Shown here: positions 1 through 5,156 of the stretch, piece by piece
Numbering within the stretch: position 1 is the stretch's first letter
Layout: each line of letters starts with the position of its first letter
DNA from: Acidobacteriota bacterium
GTDB lineage: Bacteria; Acidobacteriota; Terriglobia; 20CM-2-55-15
Length of the DNA: 8,368 bases
NCBI GenBank assembly: GCA_003223895.1
Contig: QHXD01000241.1
Location: 703-9,070 of the forward strand
Reading direction: 5' to 3'
Notes under the pieces: model-generated
The model's database searches: none
What the model saw: the letters and a program-made list of their open reading frames with translations, nothing else
Told to the model about the DNA's origin: nothing
Position numbers and translations under genes: made by a program

Positions 1-447
1 CCATTCAAAGCTTCCCCAGAAGTCATCCAGAACCCAGAAACCCCCGCGTGCGAGATATTCACGCATTATGGCGGCGTCGTGATCTGTGAGAACCATTTGT
101 TCCGGTTCGCTCGTATAGAGGAAAGGATACTTGAAGAGGTCCGGATCCGTGATTGCCACGGCTCTTTCATGATCGGCGATGTTCAAGTTGGTCAGCCGCT
201 TGATACCCAGGATGAGCAGCCGATCCGACTTCGGATAATCGGTGTACCAATTCTTATAATAGCCGGCGATTCGGCCGTTATAGATTAGTCGTGTGAAGAC
301 AATCTGGCTGGTGTCTTCCTTTGGCTGGTTGATGTAGCGCGCGTCATCGTAACGGCCAAGCAGGCCCAGTTCCTCCTGCGCAAACAGGGTACCGATCGCG
401 ATCAGGAGCAGAAGCAGGAGCGAGACAAGAAGCAGGCGGCGTCTCAC
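1..447 (-). CDS. DUF4159 domain protein, secreted or anchored (partial, C-terminus outside window)
   Basis: I read 149 codons from a GTG at 447 to the left window edge, still open, so the C-terminus is missing. Residues 2-4 are RRR, followed by a hydrophobic core of about residues 5-22 and a plausible cleavage site at FA-QE (23/24), which suggests export. The mature part contains YDDARYINQPKEDTSQ, NWYTDYPKSDRLL, LTDHDAAIMREYLARGGF and VLDDFWGSFEW. These match my memory of the DUF4159 family, especially the 'TDYP', 'LYTSEPEQ' and 'RGGFWVLDDFWG' blocks. The biochemical role of DUF4159 is unknown to me, so I give none. The GTG start overlaps the TGA stop of the upstream small membrane protein as GTGA, implying translational coupling. 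The family call is fairly secure; the signal peptide could instead be an uncleaved N-terminal anchor. Confidence 0.78.
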   Translation of the reverse strand, partial: MRRRLLLVSLLLLLLIAIGTLFAQEELGLLGRYDDARYINQPKEDTSQIVFTRLIYNGRIAGYYKNWYTDYPKSDRLLILGIKRLTNLNIADHERAVAITDPDLFKYPFLYTSEPEQMVLTDHDAAIMREYLARGGFWVLDDFWGSFEW

Positions 448-695
448 CAGACCTCCTGCGCTTTCGCCGGCGGGTCGAGATAGAGTTCCCTCAGCGTGTA
501 GTAGAGCGGGATCAGGAACAGAAGCAGGAGAACGAGAGCCACAAACCGCAGAAAGGCCTTTCGCCAGACCGAGTCTTGCAATCCCTCCGGTTCAAATGGT
601 ACGACCTTCTGATGGGCGTCGCAAAAATCGGTTTCCTCCCAAGTCTCACCGATACATTGGAAACCGGAGTCGTAGATGTGAACGCAACGGGCCAT
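444..695 (-). CDS. Small Cys/His-rich single-pass membrane protein, unknown function
   Basis: I do not recognise this 83-residue protein. Its N-terminal part has C4, C14, C25 and H28 (spacing C-x9-C-x10-C-x2-H, ending CDAH), which could bind a metal such as zinc. Residues 48-67 (LRFVALVLLLLFLIPLYYTL) form one strong transmembrane helix, followed by a short polar tail. With R46 and K47 before the helix, the Cys-rich part is probably cytoplasmic. An in-frame ATG at 731 would add 12 residues (MNWLFVIMIAAT), but it lies only 3 nt from the divergent acetyltransferase start and leaves no room for promoters. I therefore prefer ATG 695, just before the first cysteine. Neither start has a clear Shine-Dalgarno site. 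The stop overlaps the DUF4159 start, so the two are probably co-translated and may act together. Confidence 0.66.
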   Translation of the reverse strand: MARCVHIYDSGFQCIGETWEETDFCDAHQKVVPFEPEGLQDSVWRKAFLRFVALVLLLLFLIPLYYTLRELYLDPPAKAQEVW

Positions 696-734
696 GGTTG
701 CTGCTATCATAATGACAAAAAGCCAGTTCATTCA

Positions 735-1187
735 ATGACGAAAACGCTAATTCGACACGCAGTGACCAGGGATTTTCAGTCTTTGCTGGAGATCGACGAA
801 GCTAGCTTTCCGGGAGGCGTGGCCTACGACGCAGCGGAATTGGCCTACTTCATGAATCGACATGGCGCGGAAACGATCGTCGCGGAGTTGGATGGAACGA
901 TCATGGCCTTTCTGATCATGGAAGTACACCGGACCCATCGGACCGCCACCATTGTGACCCTGGACGTCCGCGAAACCCATCGCCGCACTGGCTTGGGCTC
1001 GGAACTTTTGAAAAGGTCCGAAGAGATTCTCACCGACTACGGCGTCGAGGCCTATGACCTTCAGGTGGACGTGACCAACCGCGGCGCAATCAACTTCTAC
1101 AAGAAGCATGGATTCACGATGGTCCGCACCCTCCGCAATTATTATGCGAACGGCAACGATGCCTATCTGATGGTCAAGGAATTGTAA
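735..1187 (+). CDS. GNAT-family N-acetyltransferase, RimI-like
   Basis: This 150-residue protein carries the Gcn5-related acetyltransferase signature. Motif A, which binds the acetyl-CoA pyrophosphate, is LDVRETHRRTGLGSELL (about residues 76-92; R/Q-x-x-G-x-G/A form), and the later NRGAINFYKKHGF (about 115-127) is typical motif B. The C-terminal YYANGNDAYLMVKEL resembles RimI-type protein N-alpha-acetyltransferases, which modify the N-terminus of ribosomal protein S18. GNAT substrates cannot be told from motifs alone, so the substrate is uncertain. The reading frame is open back to 576, but that region is antisense to the small membrane protein and reads like a shadow. ATG 735 gives the expected GNAT length and N-terminus (LIRHAVTRDFQSLLEIDEASF). 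No clear Shine-Dalgarno site is visible. The 3' end overlaps the convergent HIT gene by 14 nt. Confidence 0.85.
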   Translation: MTKTLIRHAVTRDFQSLLEIDEASFPGGVAYDAAELAYFMNRHGAETIVAELDGTIMAFLIMEVHRTHRTATIVTLDVRETHRRTGLGSELLKRSEEILTDYGVEAYDLQVDVTNRGAINFYKKHGFTMVRTLRNYYANGNDAYLMVKEL

Positions 1188-1677
1188 GGACAGACTTCAG
1201 GCGTTCATACGTCCTGCCTAATTCCTCGGGCAGGACCCGGGTCTCACCAGTGATCGACATGAAATTGGCATCGCCCACCCAGCGCGGAACGACGTGGAGA
1301 TGGAAGTGTTCCCTAATCCCCGCGCCGGCAGCGGCTCCCAGGTTCATGCCGATCAGGTTCATGCCGATGTTAAAGCCTTCGGGACGATAGAGCGTTTTCA
1401 GGGCGGCAATCGAGCGCTGGGAGAGTGCCATCATTTCCGACAACTGCTCCGGCTTCGCTTCGGCAATAGTGTCGCGATGCTCGTAAGGAGCGATCATGAG
1501 ATGCCCGGAGGTGGACGGAAATAAGTTCAGAATGATGAAATTGTGCGTCGCGCGCAGGACGACGAGACGCTGCGGATCGAGGCTCCGGTCTTCACTCAGG
1601 CAAAAGACGCACGAAGACGGTTTCTTACCCGCCGACGCCAGGTAGTCGTAGCGCCACGGGCTCCAGACGAAATCCAT
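1174..1677 (-). CDS. HIT-family hydrolase/phosphorylase with internal 5-residue duplication
   Basis: This 167-residue protein starts MDFVWSPWRYDYL and has the histidine-triad motif H124-F-H126-L-H128-V-V followed by PRW and GDANFM. H126 is expected to be the nucleophile that attacks the alpha-phosphate of a nucleotide substrate. A CxxC (C23, C26) together with H67 and H124 could form the zinc site seen in GalT/AP4A phosphorylase-like members. By resemblance the substrate may be a dinucleoside polyphosphate such as Ap4A, but this is not shown. It is the last gene of the rpsA operon: its ATG lies 1 nt after the HU stop and has no Shine-Dalgarno site of its own, so translational coupling is likely. 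Oddity: the conserved NIGMNLGAAAGAG block reads NIGMNLIGMNLGAAAGAG because of an exact 15-bp tandem repeat, just upstream of the catalytic histidines. Whether the enzyme stays active is unknown. Confidence 0.88.
   Translation of the reverse strand: MDFVWSPWRYDYLASAGKKPSSCVFCLSEDRSLDPQRLVVLRATHNFIILNLFPSTSGHLMIAPYEHRDTIAEAKPEQLSEMMALSQRSIAALKTLYRPEGFNIGMNLIGMNLGAAAGAGIREHFHLHVVPRWVGDANFMSITGETRVLPEELGRTYERLKSVLTIP
1339..1368. repeat. Exact 15-bp tandem duplication inside the HIT gene
   Basis: The 15-mer CAGGTTCATGCCGAT occurs twice with no gap (1339-1353 and 1354-1368). On the minus strand it encodes IGMNL twice (residues 104-108 and 109-113 of the HIT protein). The copies are identical at the DNA level, synonymous sites included, which points to a recent slippage duplication or an assembly artefact. 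Confidence 0.97.
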
Positions 1678-1678
1678 A

Positions 1679-1987
1679 CTACGACGGAGTGGGCGCTGCT
1701 GGCGGCGTCGTTGTCCCGGGAGCGGTCGCGGTTGCTCCGTCGTTGATCAGATCCTTCAGTTCCTTGCTTGGTTTGAAATAGGGGACCCGTTTGGCGGGCA
1801 CTTCGACCTTTTCGCCCGTTTTGGGATTGCGTCCGACGCGGGCGTTGCGTTGTCTTACCCGGAAACTGCCGACGGTCTTCAGCGCTTTGATTACGCTTTC
1901 AAATAAAGTGTCGACGATGACCTCTGAATCTTTCCGCGTGAGTTCCGTAACACGTGCCACTTCCTCAACCAGGTCTGCCTTGGTCAT
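1679..1987 (-). CDS. HU/IHF-family nucleoid DNA-binding protein with apparent internal deletion
   Basis: The 102 residues match the HU/IHF family: MTKADLVEEVARVTELTRKDSEVIVDTLF forms helices 1-2, and VGRNPKTGEKVEVPAKRVPYFKPSKELKD (51-79) forms the beta arm and C-terminal helix. The RNP tip (R53-N54-P55) holds the proline that intercalates into bent DNA. The usual 'ALK-GGDKVELRGFGSF' stretch reads ALKTVGSF here, so about 8 residues are absent. In E. coli HU the tip proline is residue 63; here it is 55. That removes the turn and start of beta strand 1. A low-complexity tail (84-102, rich in A, T and P) follows, as in some acidobacterial HU proteins. A Shine-Dalgarno GGGAG (1997-2001) lies 9 nt before the ATG. 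The gene sits 19 nt after sppA and follows rpsA, as ihfB follows rpsA in E. coli. Confidence 0.87.
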   Translation of the reverse strand: MTKADLVEEVARVTELTRKDSEVIVDTLFESVIKALKTVGSFRVRQRNARVGRNPKTGEKVEVPAKRVPYFKPSKELKDLINDGATATAPGTTTPPAAPTPS

Positions 1988-2006
1988 GATCTTTCACTCC
2001 CTCTCT

Positions 2007-2900
2007 TTACTTCCACACATATTGGAATCGAATTTGAGATTTCAAAGTTTGCCCGTTGAAAGGCACGAATCGCGACAGGTCTGTTGTCAACACATCCAAT
2101 AATGTTACCCGCTGCCGGGTCAACCGAATTAAGCGAGGTTTTCCGGAAATGCCCGCCAGCTTAGCTGTCAGGTCCACTGCATCCTGAAAGTTGCCGATCT
2201 CATCGATCAACTTCCGCTCTTTGGCATCCCTTCCTGTAAACACACGGCCATCGGCCATCATTCGCACTTCCTGCAATTCGAGCTTGCGGCTGGAAGCTAC
2301 AGCCTCGACAAATTGTACGTACATGTCATCGATAAGACTCTGAAAATAAGTACGCTCTCGATCCGTGAGCTCCCGGGTTGGCGAGCCGGTGTCCTTGAAC
2401 TCGCCGGTTTTGAAGACAACTTCCTTGACCTTTGCCCACTGGAGCAGGTCCTGGTAGTTGACCCACTCGGCGATCACGCCGATGCTGCCGACGATCGTTC
2501 CGGGATTGGCAATGATCTTGTCCGCAGCACAGGCCACGTAATACGCGCCGGACGCTCCTGTCGAGGAGAGGTACGCGACGACCGTCTTATCCTTCTTTTC
2601 TCGCAGCCGCCGGATTTCCGCATAAAGCTCCTGCGACACGGCGACACCGCCCCCGGGCGAGTCGATGTTCAGCAGGATGGCTTTCACGGAGTTCGAATCC
2701 TCGTACCGCTTCAACTGCTCGAGGATCGGCCGCGACTGGAAGAGTTCGCCTTCGATATCTACGACCTGCAAGCGATCAGAGAACCCGAAGTCCGCGCCCT
2801 CATCGTTGCGAAACGTCAGGACAACGGCCAGCAGAGTTACGGCCAGAAGCACAAAGGCTCCTCCACCAAGGAGGAGCCAGATGAGCATGCGATTTCGCAT
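2007..2900 (-). CDS. sppA: Signal peptide peptidase SppA, S49 family (single-domain form)
   Basis: This 297-residue serine protease is anchored by one N-terminal transmembrane helix (about residues 6-29), with the catalytic domain outside the cytoplasmic membrane. It is expected to degrade cleaved signal peptides and misfolded membrane proteins. Visible landmarks are NIDSPGGG (78-85), the nucleophile S117 in TGASGAYYVACAADKI, VGSIGVI (137-143) and the general base K169 in TGEFKDTGSP. The serine-lysine spacing of 52 residues equals that of Bacillus subtilis SppA (S147/K199), so this is the short single-domain type rather than the tandem E. coli type. ATG 2900 has little Shine-Dalgarno; an in-frame ATG at 2888 (MLIWLLL) is a possible alternative. 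It lies 24 nt downstream of rpsA and 19 nt upstream of the HU gene, in the same operon. Confidence 0.93.
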   Translation of the reverse strand: MRNRMLIWLLLGGGAFVLLAVTLLAVVLTFRNDEGADFGFSDRLQVVDIEGELFQSRPILEQLKRYEDSNSVKAILLNIDSPGGGVAVSQELYAEIRRLREKKDKTVVAYLSSTGASGAYYVACAADKIIANPGTIVGSIGVIAEWVNYQDLLQWAKVKEVVFKTGEFKDTGSPTRELTDRERTYFQSLIDDMYVQFVEAVASSRKLELQEVRMMADGRVFTGRDAKERKLIDEIGNFQDAVDLTAKLAGISGKPRLIRLTRQRVTLLDVLTTDLSRFVPFNGQTLKSQIRFQYVWK

Positions 2901-2924
2901 TCGTTAAGTCTACGGAATTAACGA

Positions 2925-4667
2925 CTAATTGTTATCTTTCGCGTGGAACAAGTCCGCCAGCGTCGCGCTGCCGTCGGCGCTGTCGCGGTAGGTATCGTAT
3001 TCCTTTCGCTCCGCATCCTCAGCAAGAGCCTTGTGGCTCAAACCGATCTTGCGGTCTGCCGGGCTCAGCTTGATGATCTTGAACTCGCCTTCGTCTCCCA
3101 CACGGAACCGGTTCTCGACGTTTGCCCTGTCGGCTTCCTCGACTTCGGAAACGTGGCAGAGACCCTCGATGCCCTCATCCAGTTCGACAAATACTCCGAA
3201 AGGCGCATGGCGAACGATCCTGCCTTTGACAACATCGCCGACATGGTGATTCGTGAAGAACTGTTCCCAGACATCGGGCTGCAGGTGCTTGATCGACAGA
3301 GACAGACGATGATTGTCGGTGTCGATATTCATGATCATCGCCTCGACGCGCTCTCCCTTCTTCAGCACTTCCGAAGGATGCTTGATCCTCCGCGGAGAGA
3401 TGTCGGACACGTGCACGAGCCCGTCAATGCCCTCTTCGACTTCGATAAAGGCGCCGAAGTCCGTGAGGTTGCGAACGCGGCCGGCGATCACGGAGCCGAT
3501 GGCATAGCGTTCCGCCAGCGTCGTCCACGGATCCGGTTCCGTCTGTTTGAGGCCCAGCGATATGCGGCGATTGTCCATGTCGACATCGAGAACGAGTGCT
3601 TCGACGTCCTGACCAAGCACAAGCATTTTCGAAGGATGCTTGACGCGCTTGCTCCACGACATCTCGGAAACATGAATGAGTCCTTCGACCCCGGGCTCGA
3701 GTTCGACGAAGGCCCCGTAATCGGTCAGATTGACCACTCGCCCGGTCACGCGGGCGCCGACCGGATAAACCTGGCGCACCAGCGTCCAGGGATCCGGCGA
3801 GAGTTGCTTGAATCCAAGCGACACACGTTCTTTTTCACGGTCGTACTTGAGAACCTTTACCGTGATTTCTTCACCTACTTTGAATATTTCGGAGGGATGG
3901 TTGACGCGGCCCCAGGACAAATCCGTAACGTGCAACAATCCGTCGATGCCACCGAGATCGATAAAAACACCGTAGTCGGTAATGTTCTTCACAGTGCCCG
4001 TAACTTCGGCGTCTTCCTTCAATACCTCGAGTGTGAATGCTTTCTTCCGCGCCTGCTCGGTCTCGAGCACCAGCTTGCGGGACAGAACAATATTGCCGCG
4101 CTTGCGATTCAGCTTGATCACGCGGCATTCGATCTCTTTGCCCTTGAGGGCATCGAGGTTCTTGACCGGACGAACATCAATTTGCGAGCCAGGGAGAAAT
4201 GCGCGAACACCGATGTCCACCGAGAGACCACCTTTGATCCGCTCGATGACGCGACCACGAATAATGCTGTTTTCGTTGTAGGCCTTTTCCACTTCTTCCC
4301 AAACTTTTACTTTTTCGGCCTTCTCTTTCGAGAGGACGATGTGCCCGTCCCCGTCTTCTGTGTCTTCGAGCAATACATCGATTACATCGCCGACTTTGAC
4401 GGTGAGATGGTCACCTTCCGTGAACTGCATCACAGGGATGACGCCTTCCGATTTGTAGCCGATATCAACAATGACATCCGTGTCCGTGATCTTCAGAACC
4501 GTGCCCTTCATGACTTCGCCTTCGGCGAACTTGCGGGCGCCATACTGGTCTAGAAGTTGCTCGTAGTTTGCTTCCTCCTCTCCTCCTTGTGGAATTGCAA
4601 ACTGGCTGGTCGTGGGCTTCTCCTTGGCGCGCCCCGTCCCTGCCAGTTTTCCGGGTTCGTTAACCAT
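2925..4667 (-). CDS. rpsA: 30S ribosomal protein S1, six S1 domains
   Basis: This is ribosomal protein S1, which captures mRNA on the 30S subunit and helps unfold it. With the chosen start it is 580 residues with six OB-fold S1 repeats at roughly 48-115, 134-200, 219-289, 304-376, 390-461 and 477-548. Repeats 3-6 show the canonical G-x-V-x-x-(L/I)-T-D-(Y/F)-G-(A/V)-F and GL(L/I/V)HV(S/T) pattern; repeats 1-2 are the divergent ribosome-docking ones. The frame is open to ATG 4757 (30 extra residues), but the extension is not S1-like. ATG 4667 has a strong AGGAGG 11 nt upstream and begins MVNEPGKLAG, so I chose it. It is the first gene of rpsA-sppA-HU-HIT. The long upstream leader may allow autoregulation by S1, as known in E. 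coli, although E. coli rpsA lacks a strong Shine-Dalgarno site. Confidence 0.95.
   Translation of the reverse strand: MVNEPGKLAGTGRAKEKPTTSQFAIPQGGEEEANYEQLLDQYGARKFAEGEVMKGTVLKITDTDVIVDIGYKSEGVIPVMQFTEGDHLTVKVGDVIDVLLEDTEDGDGHIVLSKEKAEKVKVWEEVEKAYNENSIIRGRVIERIKGGLSVDIGVRAFLPGSQIDVRPVKNLDALKGKEIECRVIKLNRKRGNIVLSRKLVLETEQARKKAFTLEVLKEDAEVTGTVKNITDYGVFIDLGGIDGLLHVTDLSWGRVNHPSEIFKVGEEITVKVLKYDREKERVSLGFKQLSPDPWTLVRQVYPVGARVTGRVVNLTDYGAFVELEPGVEGLIHVSEMSWSKRVKHPSKMLVLGQDVEALVLDVDMDNRRISLGLKQTEPDPWTTLAERYAIGSVIAGRVRNLTDFGAFIEVEEGIDGLVHVSDISPRRIKHPSEVLKKGERVEAMIMNIDTDNHRLSLSIKHLQPDVWEQFFTNHHVGDVVKGRIVRHAPFGVFVELDEGIEGLCHVSEVEEADRANVENRFRVGDEGEFKIIKLSPADRKIGLSHKALAEDAERKEYDTYRDSADGSATLADLFHAKDNN
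4581..4603 (-). repeat. Bipartite repeat, internal copy in rpsA coding region
   Basis: On the minus strand this reads AGTTTGCAATT, then CCACA, then AGGAGGA. The same two blocks with the same 5-nt spacing occur at 4678-4700, where the second block contains the rpsA Shine-Dalgarno site. The copies are offset by 97 nt and so lie in different reading frames, which means the similarity is in the nucleic acid and not the protein. Confidence 0.7.
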
Positions 4668-4677
4668 TGTGTTTAGA

Positions 4678-4700
4678 TCCTCCTGGGATAATTGCAAACT
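4678..4700 (-). repeat. Bipartite repeat, copy at the rpsA translation start
   Basis: On the minus strand this reads AGTTTGCAATT, then ATCCC, then AGGAGGA, which includes the rpsA Shine-Dalgarno hexamer. Eighteen fixed positions in two blocks are shared with the internal copy at 4581-4603. Function is unknown; it may be a regulatory mimic of the ribosome-binding site or a relic of a local duplication. Confidence 0.7.
4679..4684 (-). promoter_or_regulatory. Shine-Dalgarno site deciding the rpsA start
   Basis: The minus strand reads AGGAGG here, with an 11-nt spacer (ATCTAAACACA) before ATG 4667. It is the only strong ribosome-binding sequence near the three in-frame candidate starts (4757, 4721, 4667), so it argues for the 580-residue form of S1. 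Confidence 0.65.
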
Positions 4701-4829
4701 TGGTACGGTATCGAATTTCATGAACCAATGCAACCACTGGACTGGACTTCGCAGCAACCTACCGAGGCATATCAGGTGGGATATGAGGCACGGGATGTCC
4801 TTACGAGACAGTGGCTTATTGACGTGAAT

Positions 4830-4858
4830 ACTATAGACAATGCGGGGCCTGAAAGCAA
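4830..4858 (-). promoter_or_regulatory. Candidate sigma-70 promoter for the rpsA operon
   Basis: On the minus strand a -35-like TTGCTT (4858-4853), a 17-nt spacer and a -10-like TATAGT (4835-4830) are properly spaced. Transcription would start near 4823, giving rpsA a 5' leader of roughly 155 nt. The -10 is good (5 of 6) and the -35 weak, so this is tentative; no other convincing minus-strand promoter was seen in the region. Confidence 0.38.
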
Positions 4859-4897
4859 ACGGAAACTCCCGCAGGTGGTCTAACTTGCACTGGCCGC

Positions 4898-4925
4898 TTG
4901 TCAGATGACGTATTACCCTTATAAT
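4898..4925 (+). promoter_or_regulatory. Sigma-70 promoter for the rpmE-DUF1385-prfA-prmC operon
   Basis: TTGTCA (4898-4903) matches the -35 consensus at 5 of 6 positions. A 16-nt spacer leads to a perfect TATAAT (4920-4925). The predicted start near 4932 leaves a short leader of about 18 nt that contains the GGAGG (4938-4942) of rpmE, 7 nt before its ATG. The short leader leaves no room for the upstream leader-type control known for some ribosomal operons. Confidence 0.75.
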
Positions 4926-4949
4926 TGGAGAGCTACTGGAGGCAACTTA

Positions 4950-5156
4950 ATGAAGGCAAACATACATCCGAATTACGTTGAGGCGGTTGTCAAGTGCGCC
5001 TGCGGTGAGACTTTCAAGACCCGCTCGACGAAACCGGAGATCCATCTCGAGATTTGCTCGAAATGTCATCCCTTTTTCACGGGTAAGCAGAAGCTGGTCG
5101 ATACCGCCGGCCGCGTCGAAAGATTCCAAAGAAAGTACAAGAAAATCACAAAATGA
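4950..5156 (+). CDS. rpmE: 50S ribosomal protein L31, zinc-binding type
   Basis: This 68-residue protein is bacterial L31, a small protein of the 50S central protuberance that bridges to the 30S subunit. It begins MKANIHPNYVEAVVKCACGETF and contains CSKCHPFFTGKQK. All four zinc ligands of the C+ form are present (C16, C18, C36, C39), so this is the zinc-containing L31 and not the cysteine-free paralogue induced under zinc limitation. I chose ATG 4950 over an in-frame ATG at 4905 because the latter lies inside the promoter, whereas 4950 has GGAGG 7 nt upstream and gives the family length. Its stop overlaps the DUF1385 start (ATGA), and it leads the operon. Confidence 0.95.
   Translation: MKANIHPNYVEAVVKCACGETFKTRSTKPEIHLEICSKCHPFFTGKQKLVDTAGRVERFQRKYKKITK

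Noticed and set aside
576..734. N-terminal extension of the acetyltransferase to an ATG at 576
   Set aside because: The extra 53 residues are antisense to the small membrane protein, do not resemble a GNAT N-terminus, and ATG 735 gives the normal family length.
1211..1236. 8-bp hairpin (GTCCTGCC / GGCAGGAC, 10-nt loop) just after the acetyltransferase stop, considered as a terminator
   Set aside because: It has no T-run on either strand and lies within conserved HIT coding sequence, so a terminator role is unsupported.
3050..4000. Repeated DNA blocks within rpsA, for example around GGATCCGG at 3529 and 3791, considered as an inserted repeat
   Set aside because: They follow the periodicity of the S1 domains and are explained by ancient domain duplication.
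2943..4553. 536-codon open frame on the plus strand, antisense to rpsA
   Set aside because: It lies wholly opposite a clear six-domain S1 gene, shows no recognisable domain, and its openness follows from codon usage and internal repetition of rpsA.
4668..4757. Longer S1 starting at ATG 4757 or 4721
   Set aside because: No Shine-Dalgarno site is found at either, the sequence is not S1-like, and AGGAGG lies properly placed only for ATG 4667. Kept as an open question in the findings.
4905..4949. Longer L31 starting at ATG 4905
   Set aside because: That ATG lies inside the -35/-10 region of the promoter, and the added residues do not match L31.
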